Source: Zoroaster sp. YZ-2022
Lineage: Eukaryota; Echinodermata; Asteroidea; Forcipulatida; Zoroasteridae
NCBI GenBank assembly: GCA_029582265.1
Contig: CM055817.1
Span: 55,661,711 to 55,725,710 of the forward strand
DNA length: 64,000 bases
Direction of reading: 5' to 3'
Every line of letters starts with the position of its first letter. Position 1 is the stretch's first letter. The notes under the pieces are model-generated. The model was not told where the DNA came from. It was given only the letters and a program-made list of their open reading frames with translations, and ran no database searches. Position numbers and translations under genes: made by a program. Below, in pieces: positions 25,801 to 37,800 of the stretch.

Positions 25801-28800
25801 TACCTTCCCTTCAATGTATATCTTGATTGAAAGAGAGTAAGCGTACTCATAGAAGCAGTTTTGTCAACATTACCAATGTTGTACCTTCCCTTTAATGTAT
25901 ATCTTGATTCAAAGAGAGGAAGCGTACTCGTAGAAGCAGTTTTGCCAACTTTACCAATGTTGTACCTTCCCTTCAATGTATATCTTGATTCAAAGAGAGT
26001 AAGCATACTCATAGAAGCAGTTTTGCCAACATTACCAATGTTGTACCTTCCCTTCAATGTATATCTTGATTGAAAGAGAGTAAGCGTACTCATAGAAGCA
26101 GTTTTGCCAACATTACCAATGTTGTACCTTCCCTTTAATTGTATATCTTGATTCAAAGAGAGTAAGCATACTCATAGAAGCAGTTTGGCCAACATTACCA
26201 ATGTTGTACCTTCCCTTCAATGTATATCTTGATTCAAAGAGAGTAAGCATACTCATAGAAGCAGTTTTGCCAACATTACCAATGTTGTACCTTCCCTACA
26301 ATGTATATCTTGATTCAAAGAGAGTAAGCATACTCATAGAAGCAGTTTTGCCAACATTACCAATGTTGTACCTTCCCTTCAATGTATATCTTGATTGAAA
26401 GAGAGTAAGCGTACTCATAGAAGCAGTTTTGCCAACATTACCAATGTTGTACCTTCCCTTCAATGTATATCTTGATTCAAAGAGAGCAAGCATACTCATA
26501 GAAGCAGTTTTGTCAACATTACCAATGTTGTACCTTCCCTTTAATGTATATCTTGATTCAAAGAGAGGAAGCGTACTCGTAGAAGCAGTTTTGCCAACTT
26601 TACCAATGTTGTACCTTCCCTTCAATGTATATCTTGATTCAAAGAGAGTAAGCATACTCATAGAAGCAGTTTTGCCAACATTACCAATGTTGTACCTTCC
26701 CTTCAATGTATATCTTGATTGAAAGAGAGTAAGCGTACTCATAGAAGCAGTTTTGTCAACATTACCAATGTTGTACCTTCCCTTTAATTGTATATCTTGA
26801 TTCAAAGAGAGTAAGCATACTCATAGAAGCAGTTTTGCCAACATTACCAATGTTGTACCTTCCCTTCAATGTATATCTTGATTGAAAGAGAGTAAGCGTA
26901 CTCATAGAAGCAGTTTTGTCAACATTACCAATGTTGTACCTTCCCTTTAATTGTATATCTTGATTCAAAGAGAGTAAGCATACTCATAGAAGCAGTTTGG
27001 CCAACATTACCAATGTTGTACCTTCCCTTCAATGTATATCTTGATTCAAAGAGAGTAAGCATACTCATAGAAGCAGTTTTGCCAACATCACCAATGCTGT
27101 ACCTTCCCTCCAGTACATATCTTTCCTTCAGTGTATATCCAAGGTTGTACCTTCCCTTTAAATATTTAATTAATTTTGTTGACAGACTTTGAGGCTGAGC
27201 GGACCATTCTTGTATCTAAAGTCTACCCACGACTCAGAAGCTATTGCAAGGAACGTGGCTATGAGTTCCAAGTATGCGACCCTCATTGGGGTATCAAAGA
27301 CATAGATAACGACAGCCATACCTACGCCCAACATTGCATGTCAGAGCTCCATGAGTGCCAGAGGTTATCGATGGGCCCTAACTTTGTGGTAGGTGTTTTT
27401 GCTGGTCCTTTACCAAAAATTTTGTTGAAAATACAATGTCGGTTCAGCTTAAAGGGACAGTATCATCACGATCAACAGGGCATGGAATCAGAATGCTAGT
27501 TTTAGATTAACTCAGTGACTGACAATAATATCCCACATGATAAGGTCATATTACCGTTGCTGCTGCATAAATGAGCAAGTAATTTTCAGTCATTGTGTTC
27601 ATCTTAAACTAGGACACTGATTTCATGCCCTAAAAGCCTGCTCTGATTGTGACGATACTGCCCCTTTGACCCTAACCACCTAGCTATTTGGCTAAGAACC
27701 TTCCTGAATCCACCAATATCTAACACCAGTGACACTACCACCAAACTGTTGGACATAGCTGGAATTGGGACACCCAGCCCCATGTAAAGTATCCCTGTCT
27801 GGGCTATACAGTACTGAGTCCATCAAAATACAACACCATGCAGTAACACTACCACCCAACTGTTGGACTTAGCTGGAATTGGGACACCCGGCCCCATGTA
27901 AAGTATTCCTGTCTGGGCTATACAGTACTGAGTCCATCAAAATACAACACCATGCAGTAACACTACCACCCAACTGTTGGACTTAGCTGGAATTGGGACA
28001 CCCGGCCCCATGTAAAGTATCCCTGTCTGGGCTATACAGTACTGAGTCCATCAAAATACAACACCATGCAGTAACACTACCACCCAACTGTTGGACTTAG
28101 CTGGAATTGGGACACCCAGCCCCATGTAAAGTATCCCTGTCTGGGCTATACAGTACTGAGTACATCAAAATACAACACCATGCAGTAACACTACCACCCA
28201 ACTGTTGGACTTAGCTGGAATTGGGACACCCAGCCCCATGTAAAGTATCCCTGTCTGGGCTATACAGTACTGAGTCCATCAAAATACAACACCATGCAGT
28301 AACACTACCACCCAACTGTTGGACTTAGCTGGAATTGGGACACCCGGCCCCATGTAAAGTATCCCTGTCTGGGCTATACAGTACTGAGTCCATCAAAATA
28401 CAACACCATGCAGTAACACTGCCACCCAACTGTTGGACTTAGCTGGAATTGGGACACCTGGCCCCATGTAAAGTATCCCTGTCTGGGCTGTACAGTACTG
28501 AGTCCATCAAAATCCAACACCATGCACTAACACTACCACCCAACTGTTGGACTTAGCTGGAATTGGGACACCCGGCATAAATGAGCCAGTAATTTTCAGT
28601 CAGTGTGTTCATCTTAAACTAGGACACCGATTCCATGCCCTGAAAGCCTGCTCTGATTGTGACAATACTGCCCCTTTGACCCTAACCACCTAGCTATTTG
28701 GCTAAGAACCTTCCTGAATTCACCAATATCTAACACCAGTGACACTGCCACCAAACTGTTGGACATAGCTGGAATTGGGACACCCAGCCCCATGTAAAGT

Positions 28801-31800
28801 ATCCCTGTCTGGGCTATACAGTACTGAGTCCATCAAAATACAACACCATGCAGTAACACTACCACCCAGCTGTTGGACTTAGCTGGAATTGGGACACCCG
28901 GCCCCATGTACCTGTGTCTGGGCTATACAGTACGAGTCCATCAAAATACAACACCATGCAGTAACACTACCACCCAACTGTTGGACTTAGCTGGAATTAG
29001 GACACCTGGCCCCATGTAAAGTAGCCCTGTCTGGGCTATACAGTACTGAGTCCATCAAAATACAACACCATGCAGTAACACTACCACCCAACTGTTGGAC
29101 TTAGCTGGAATTGGGACACCCAGCCCCATGTAAAGTATCCCTGTCAGGGCTATACAGTACTGAGTCCATCAAAATACAACACCATGCAGTAACACTACCA
29201 CCCAACTGTTGGACTTAGCTGGAATTGGGGCCCGGCCCCATGTAAAGTATCCCTGTCTGGGCTATACAGTACTGAGTCTATCAAAATACAACACCATGCA
29301 GTAACACTGCCACCCAACTGTTGGACTTAGCTGGAATTGGGGCCCGGCCCCATGCAAAGTAGCCCTGTCTGGGCTATACAGTACTGAGTCCATCAAAATA
29401 CAACACCATGCAGTAACACTACCACCCAGCTGTTGGACTTAGCTGGAATTGGGACACCCGGCCCCATGTACCTGTGTCTGGGCTATACAGTACGAGTCCA
29501 TCAAAATACAACACCATGCAGTAACACTACCACCCAACTGTTGGACTTAGCTGGAATTAGGACACCTGGCCCCATGTAAAGTAGCCCTGTCTGGGCTATA
29601 CAGTACTGAGTCCATCAAAATACAACACCATGCAGTAACACTACCACCCAACTGTTGGACTTAGCTGGAATTGGGACACCCAGCCCCATGCAAAGTATCC
29701 CTGTCTGGGCTATACAGTACCGAGTCCATCAAAATACAACACCATGCAGTAACACTACCACCCAACTGTTGGACTTAGCTGGAATTGGGACACCCGGCCC
29801 CATGTAAAGTATCCCTGTCTGGGCTGTACAATACTGAGTCCATCAAAATACAACAAACCCTGCTGTTGGAGTTTGATGGGTTTGGGGTGGTTAGGGTTAA
29901 ATGTTGTTATTGCATGCCAGACATGCTATTACTGTACATGACCTCTAACCATAGCTTGAAATCGGATTTTGTTTACTCAGTTGCCATAGTTACTCATCAT
30001 ATTAGTCTAATTATTTCCACCTTTGCAGTCCATTTTAGGGCAGAAATACGGGTACAAGCCAGTCCCGGCAATCATCTCGGTGGAGGATTTTGAGGGGTTA
30101 GTCACAGCTATGCAGAATGCTAAAGATCTCAGCCTCACCTCAAGACGAATGTCGAGGATCTCTCTTACATCGGATGTGGGCTCAAACAGGTGAGACATGA
30201 ATTAACAGAATTCTTGCATCAGGATTTTTTAACAGTTTGTTGTCCCATTGTTGTCCTTCACTGATGACAGCTAAGCACTCCGTATCAATTCTTTCTTACA
30301 TCCTTTTGAAAGTTTGTTTGAACATGATCAACTTACTTCCAGAGCATTTGCATAATCGTTAAATATTCATTTCACAACAGTGAGGTCTGAGAGTATTTGC
30401 ATAATCATTTAATATTCATACTTTCACAACGAGGTCCAAGAGTATTTGCATAATCGTTGAATATTCATTTCACAACAGTGAGGTCTGAGAGTATTTGCAT
30501 AATCATTTAATATTCATTCTTTCACAGCGAGGTCCAAAAGTATTTGCATAACTGTTGAATATTCTTTTTTTTTCGCAGTGAGGTCTTAGAGTATTTGCAT
30601 ATCATTGAATATTCATTTCATCACAGTGAGGTCCCAGAGTATTTGCATAATTGTGAAATCTTCATCAATACATTGAGGTCCCAGACTATTTGCATAGGCA
30701 TTGACTATTCATTTCATAACAATGAGGTCCAAGAATATTTGCATAACAGCGAATATTAAATTTTTTAAGAGTATTTGCATAATTGTTAAATATTTATTAA
30801 TACAGTGAGATCCCAGAGAATCGCGAAAGACGCGGGAGCTTGTTACCAACGGTTGCCGAAAGGAACACATCCACCAATGAAATGCCGAAAGCAACCCTAA
30901 CGAAGACCATAGAAGAGGAAGAACAACAAGAACAACAAGAACAACAGCCTCGATCAAGAAAAGTTTCAGAGTATCGGAAGCCACAAATCCCGTAAGTAAA
31001 CTAAATTTGAACATTATGACATTGGTAATATTTTAAAGTTTTTTTTTGTGAGTACATGTGTTGAACAAAACATCTTATAAATCCCAAAATTTCAAATGTA
31101 TATTTCATTTATCTTGCAAACATGGTAGCACATGTAAGTGGCTATATGTTTTGACCCTAATGGTATTTTTCTCAAATGCAAAGTGCATCTAGAGTACTTT
31201 GTCTTTGGTAGAGAAACTACTTAGGGTCAAACTGTGAGACCACTATGAAAGGGACAATATCGTCATGATCTGAGCAGACTTTCAACAGGTGTCCTAGTTT
31301 TACATAAACAGTGATTGAAAATTACTGGCTCCTTTAAGCAGCAGAAATGACCTTATCGTGTGGAGTATTATCTTCAGTCATTGAGTTAACCCTCCTACTA
31401 CTTCAAGGGTGAAAATCAGTCAAAATGTTGAAATACTTCCCAAGGCATATCTAGTGCACTTAAAAGTCAAACACTGTCAAACCTTACATGTAGTAAGTAC
31501 ATTTACAGGTCAAAATGAGTCGACTGTTTTTGACTGGTAAAAGCATTGTCTGGTATTGTTCAGGGTGGTCAAAATGACAGTCAAAGCCAGTCAAAAATGC
31601 CCCTGTGGGCACATTTGGGTCAACAGTCAAAACGGGCAGTTGACTGGTTTTGACCTCTACAGCAACTTCCCACTAAAGTGCATCAATAGTAGGAGGGTTA
31701 ATCTTAAACTGATTCCATGCCCTGTTGATCATGACGATATTGTTTCTTTCTGAACTAAAAATGTTTGCATGTAAACTAAGTTGGTAAGCAGGTTTCAGCT

Positions 31801-34800
31801 GCTAATTATTTTGTATATATTTTGAAGAAGATATCCCCGATGTACCTCAAATCTTGTTCAAATTAAATTCTATCTTTAACCAGTTCGTACCGGGAATAAA
31901 AAAGTTTTTCCGAACCCCGTGGCGGGTTTATTTTTACCGCACAAACACGACCAATGGTGCTCACCAGAGCGTGACCGGGGAGACCGCGTCTTCCACCGTA
32001 TGCTTATGGCTCGTTGCCACGTCGACCGGGAATCTATACAAATATTCCCGAGAATCCTGTGGCGTGTTTAGACGCTCTCCAATCTGCTGTCCCAAAAAAA
32101 ATTGCGTGTATACACGGCCTCCGACGCGAACTGGTTAATAGTTAAATCTGCATGTTAGGTTTCCATGATTTGTTTGTTTGTTTGATTCTCTTGTTATTTT
32201 GCTTTATACTAATTAACTGGAATACTAACAATAAAATTATACTAACATGAAAGTTGACACAATAATTTGCATGCCAGTTACCATGACAATGATACTACAT
32301 CTTTATCATGGAGTAGCCATCTTTGTTTCCCTATATGTGACCCGCTCTGGCAAAACCCGAAACTTCTCGGCATTTACCATAGTGCGTAACAGCCATGAAA
32401 AGGTCCAAAACGGACCCCAGAGACCAGTTTGAGGGAGCATATTATCTCTAGATTTTGATGGAAAAAGAAAAATCCTGAAACGTTGTTGGGAATATTGTTA
32501 ACTTGGGTCCAAGTTTAGGTTTTTGCCAGAGCCAGTCACATATACAAGTCTATGAGAATCAAAATGAGGCTTGTGTCCAAATTAGTCTGGTACCTATGGT
32601 AAGGTGATGCACTTACCATGCACCTAAATAGGATACCACACAGCTATTTTTTTCTGCAGCATACTTCGTCAATGACTTAGAAATTGGCATAGAAATCTAA
32701 TTTAAAAAAGGTTTTTCAATAATTAAGACATGACTGATGTCGAGTGGCATGATGGTCTAATGGTTAGAACGCTCGTACCGAGTTCATAACATTTTTTTTG
32801 ACACATTTTTTTTATACATTTTTTTAAAGTACAAAGTTAATTCAGACGCAAAGCCTTTCTATAAAATAGTAATTCACAGTTGTGGAGGATTTTTTTAATA
32901 TACAAATGCATATAGTTAACGAAGTGTACTGCAGAAACAAAATAAATCGCTACCAGGCAACTATTAACCACACTGCGAATAGACCTAGTTGTGGCCATCT
33001 TGTCAGGGGCGCATTTTCGCGACTGTAACCAGAAACATTTTTGGGCTTCAGTCATTGGTTAAGCGTTTTCGCGAGTTCGCTTGTGCTGCGATATGTCATT
33101 GTTCTGACCAAACGTCAACCGAAGTTTGTGATCGGTTACGCTTGGTTTCACTAAAGATGGTGGATTGTAAAAATTAAGTAAAGAAAGTTTTCTTAATTAT
33201 TTGTTAAAACATGATGGAATGATTGTTCGTATACAAATATATCTTTCAAGTTTATTACTAGCACTCACGAGTAAGTTCCATTTTAACAAAATGTTAATTA
33301 CACCGTATATTTTGAGAAACATTGAGGACTGAACACATCACAAACTGCAAACAAGTTTCTGGTTATGTTTGCGTTTTCACGTAGCTATGCCGTTTTGTTT
33401 CTGGTCAAGAATATGACGTCAGAAACCAGTTTATGTTTGTGTTTGCCAAAACACACCCCTGGTCATGTGGATTAAGGGACCTGAGCCAATCTCGCCCACT
33501 AACTAAATTTTCACCCGCAAAAATTCTCACCCTCACTATTTGTTTTACTCCAAGTTTTACTACCAGACCTTTAGAAAAACCTTAGAACATTAGAAGAAGC
33601 TGGCCACATTATAGTTTGATGTAACCGCTTTGTCTGGCTGGGCATGGCCAGACCTTAATCCATTCACACAATGGAAAGGCTTAATTGGCAATTCAAACGG
33701 TCTAAGCCCCACATGAACACTCTTTTGTCAATGGATTAGGAAGTTAACAATGACAGGTTTTTTTTTAGGACAACAGCTTCATCGCTGCTTTCCTGGCGAG
33801 TCTCACGATAATACTGGGAGAATGACCCAGTGGTTTTTGCGGGCGAGATTGGCAACGGTCCCAACCATCGATGAAAAACAAGATGACTGCCATGTTCTAA
33901 AGATCTATTACACTAATACGTAATTGTGTCTCTTTTCATATTCTTGCTGTTCGTTGTGGATATATTTACTTAGTTCAGCAAGTCACTTCAAAGAGAGAGG
34001 GATACTCGTAGTAAACGCAGTTAGAGCCACCGACATGGTTAAAAGACGGTAATAAATGATACTTCAATCGGGGTTAACTAATAACTCAAGATTATAAGGT
34101 TTTGTATTGTCTTAAACCAGCAAATATGTAACATTTGGGAAAAAAGGAATAATATTTAATTCCAACTGGTAAGTCACAGTGCCAATAACCAATGAAATAA
34201 TTATTTCATAACATCTTTAGCTACAATTGCTTGCTTATTGTATCTGCTCTGTGAACAGACTATGGAGGGCGCTAAGTTTGGTGAAAATGGCTACAATTAA
34301 TGTAAATTGTGAAACAAATTCAGTACCTTGTCCAAACAACATGAATAAGTATGTGATGGTAATTAATATGCAAATCACATTCATAATATTCATACTCCGC
34401 CTACTCCACTACCTTCTCTCCACCCATCTCATTTGCATGCATATCATTATGGCAGACAATGGGGCCCTTTCCATAAAATATGCTAATTACATTCATGCTG
34501 CGCTCAAGCACCACTGGTTGGCAAACTCAAAAGTGGGATTGTCACGCTACTCCTAGCGCACGTTATAGCTTGCACTTAGCCATTGGTCTCCATTATATTG
34601 ACTGAATTTAGCGTGCGCTATAGCGCGCATGGCGTTGCGTGACGATCCCGCGTTTGAGTTTACCAACCAGTGGTGTTTGAGTGCATGTGCGAATGCAATT
34701 AGCATATATCATGGGAAGAGCCCATTCTACTGGTGTTCATGTAAGTATTTATATTATACTAAATAATTAACTTGATATCACTATGAACAACTTCACCCTG

Positions 34801-37800
34801 AAAATCAGTTTTGCCTTGAAATAACAGTTGACCGTAATTTCACAGCAATTTCACAGATATTGGCAATAATGTCCACAGTGGTTTCACGGCAAATTCACGG
34901 TGCTCTCGAGAATGAATGAGCTGTCCCAAAACTGCCACGAAAAGTTTATGGCATTTTCACAGTGTTTTCACGGCGAAGGAATCCCAAGAGTATTTCATGG
35001 CATTTTCACGATGTAATTGTGTCGTCGTGAAATTGCTTTGAACTATTTATTTCACAGTAAAATGGATTTTCAGGGCATTTTCAGGGTAAGTTTATTCATA
35101 GTGTATATGTTACTCATGTTTTTGCACTAATTCACCAGGTTCATTTTTCTTTCTGCATAAATAATCTCTTCTTCAATACTGACAATGTGTTTTAGCAGGA
35201 ACCTGTCCCAAGGGACTGATTTAGACAGGTGGTGCCCAATCATGGTTCTGCTTAGCATGGAATTCTGTGCTTACTATAATTATTTGCTGCTTACAGGGTT
35301 AGCACAGAGTCCTTAACTACACACGTACACAATCTGAAGCTCCTTGCTTACCCATGAAATACGCTTTAACCAGTTCGCACCGGGAATAAAAAAGTTTTTC
35401 TGAACCCCATGGCGGGTTTATTTTTACCGCACAAACACAAACAATGGTGCTCACCAGAGCGTGACCGGGGAGACCGCGTCTTCCACCGTATGCTTATGGC
35501 TCGTTGCCACGTCGACCGGGAATCTGTACAAATATTCCCGAGAATCCTGTGGCGTGTTTAGACGCCCTCCGATCCGCTGTCCACACATGTATACACGGCC
35601 TCCGACGCGAACTGGTTAATATGCTAAACAATGATTTTTCTGCTATAGTGAGTGCCGATTTTTGTTTATGGTAAACGGCACCATGGTGTTAATTAGCCCA
35701 CAGGTGAATGAAACATATTGTAAATGACGAACGTTGCAAATAAATGACACTGTGAGTTTTAAGATGTTGCCTTTGCACTTGCACGCTTTGCACACACTAT
35801 TTGTAGACTTAACTGCAATTCACACTTTTGGTAAGGCCATGACCGAATTAAGCATTTATGGCTATGGCTATGGCTATTGACTGCAGCGGCAATGCTGAAG
35901 TACAGGAAGAAACAATGATCTATAGCCAGTCGTAGCCGTAGCATATTTGGCTACGGCTATGACTATTGGCTGCAGCGGCAATATAAATGCTGAAGTATAG
36001 GAAGAAACCAGTGATGTAGCTGTAGCCGTAGCCGTAGCATATTTGGATGGAAGTTTGGTTGGTAACCAAAGAAATATGCTAAACATATATTTATGATAAG
36101 CAATTTTATCTGCTAATCAGCTCTGTGAAATTGGCCCCTGGTAATAACCCCTTTTGGAGTGCCATGGTCGAGCAGTTTAGTGCATCGGATTTGTGTTCTG
36201 ATGGCTGAGTCATCAGAATGTGGGTTCGAACTCTGGCCAGGATCATGGTGCTTATGGAGTGCCATGGTCGAGCGGTTTAGTGCATCGGATTTGTGTTCTG
36301 ATGGCTGAGTCGCCAGAATGTGGGTTCGAATCCCAGCCGCGACCATGGTGCTTGTGTCCTTGAGCAAGACACTTTACCATAATTGGTTCTCTCCACCCAG
36401 GGGTAAATGGGTACCTGTGAGGGCAGAGTTGGTTGTTGTGTTTGATTAGCCATATATGCGCTGTAATGGCAGCAATTGATGAGCTGTATACTCCCCAGGG
36501 AGCTGAGATGGTTTCAGGAATGATTTATGAGCCTGATGAGCAGGGGTAATAATGTAATGCGCCTTGAGCACCAGTTTGGTGGATACGTGCGCTATATAAG
36601 TCCACATTAGTGAGTCCACATTGGATTAATTTCAGCATCTTTTCTAAACAGCACACGTCAGTGGTATATCACAAAACCAGAGGCAGGTCCAGGGGTTGTG
36701 GCGTAGGGGAGGATGTTCCCCCGACAAATTCGTGCCAGCACTTGAGTGGCCGTCCCTCAAATATTTTTCGATGGCTTATAGCTTCTTTCCCCCCCGGCAA
36801 ATGATACTCTAGATCCGCCACTGAAGACTATTTTTATTAAATTTTTCCAAAGGAAAGGTATAAATTTAAAGAGGTTGCATATAATGTAATTAGCCTGAAG
36901 GGCGCCCTCGTTGATGTCCGTTGCGCATGTACGCAAACACTGTACGACCTTGGCGGTGAATGCAAGCTCTCTATATGGTTTTTTTTTTCTTTTTTAAACT
37001 CATTATGGTTCTCCATTTTCTCAACTATGAATTCCAAACTCCTGTATGTTTTTGACACGACAGAGAAGATTCCATTGAAAGTGGAGTGGTGTTTGATGAT
37101 GGTGAGCTGGATAAACAAACTGAGAAGGAATTTGATACGGATTTGACGCTGCTTAAGAATTGGTTTCATCTTGATGAGAATAGCTTGCCTCCCTGCTACA
37201 GACTACAGAATATCAGGTAACTTATGTATTTACTTATTTCTTATTTAGGCCCAAAAAAGCCTCTGATTTCTGGTCTCCTAATATGTCTTTTGTGAGTGGG
37301 CTAGGCCCTCCAATGTTGATTGGCAGGTACTGTATTGTCACAAAGACAGATTAGGAGGCCAGGTAGCCTGGGTCTGGCCAGGCTTCACAAAGGCTTGGCT
37401 GTACCATGACTTTGGCCCTCCTCCCTAAGTACAGGACCTGTAATTTCTCAGGATTTTTTCTGATTTAAGAAAAAAAAAATTCAAATCTCCCTTTGCCTCA
37501 AAATTGTCTTGAAAGAATAGAGAAGAAGTACCACCAAGGATGGAAAGAAGTAGCCTTTTGTGTCCAAACCTCTAGTTTCTTGTTTGTGGGGATGTGGAGA
37601 GTTTGTAAATCCTCCAAAATTTAAACATCCAAGGAGGTTCAGGAGGCTTTGTCCTCTAGACCAAAGGGAGACCAAGGCCCCAACCCACTTTTCAGGATTT
37701 TTTACTTTTGTCAAATCACAAGTAGGATTTGGAAGCACAATAAGATGTGATATCTCAATGATTTGTGATAATGTGTTGTAAGGGTCTCGTATCATTTTTT

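Noticed and set aside
25680..26968. Open frames with KGRYNIGNVGKTASM repeats on both strands
   Set aside because: Product of the 81-bp tandem array in an intron; not conserved in frame at the edges.
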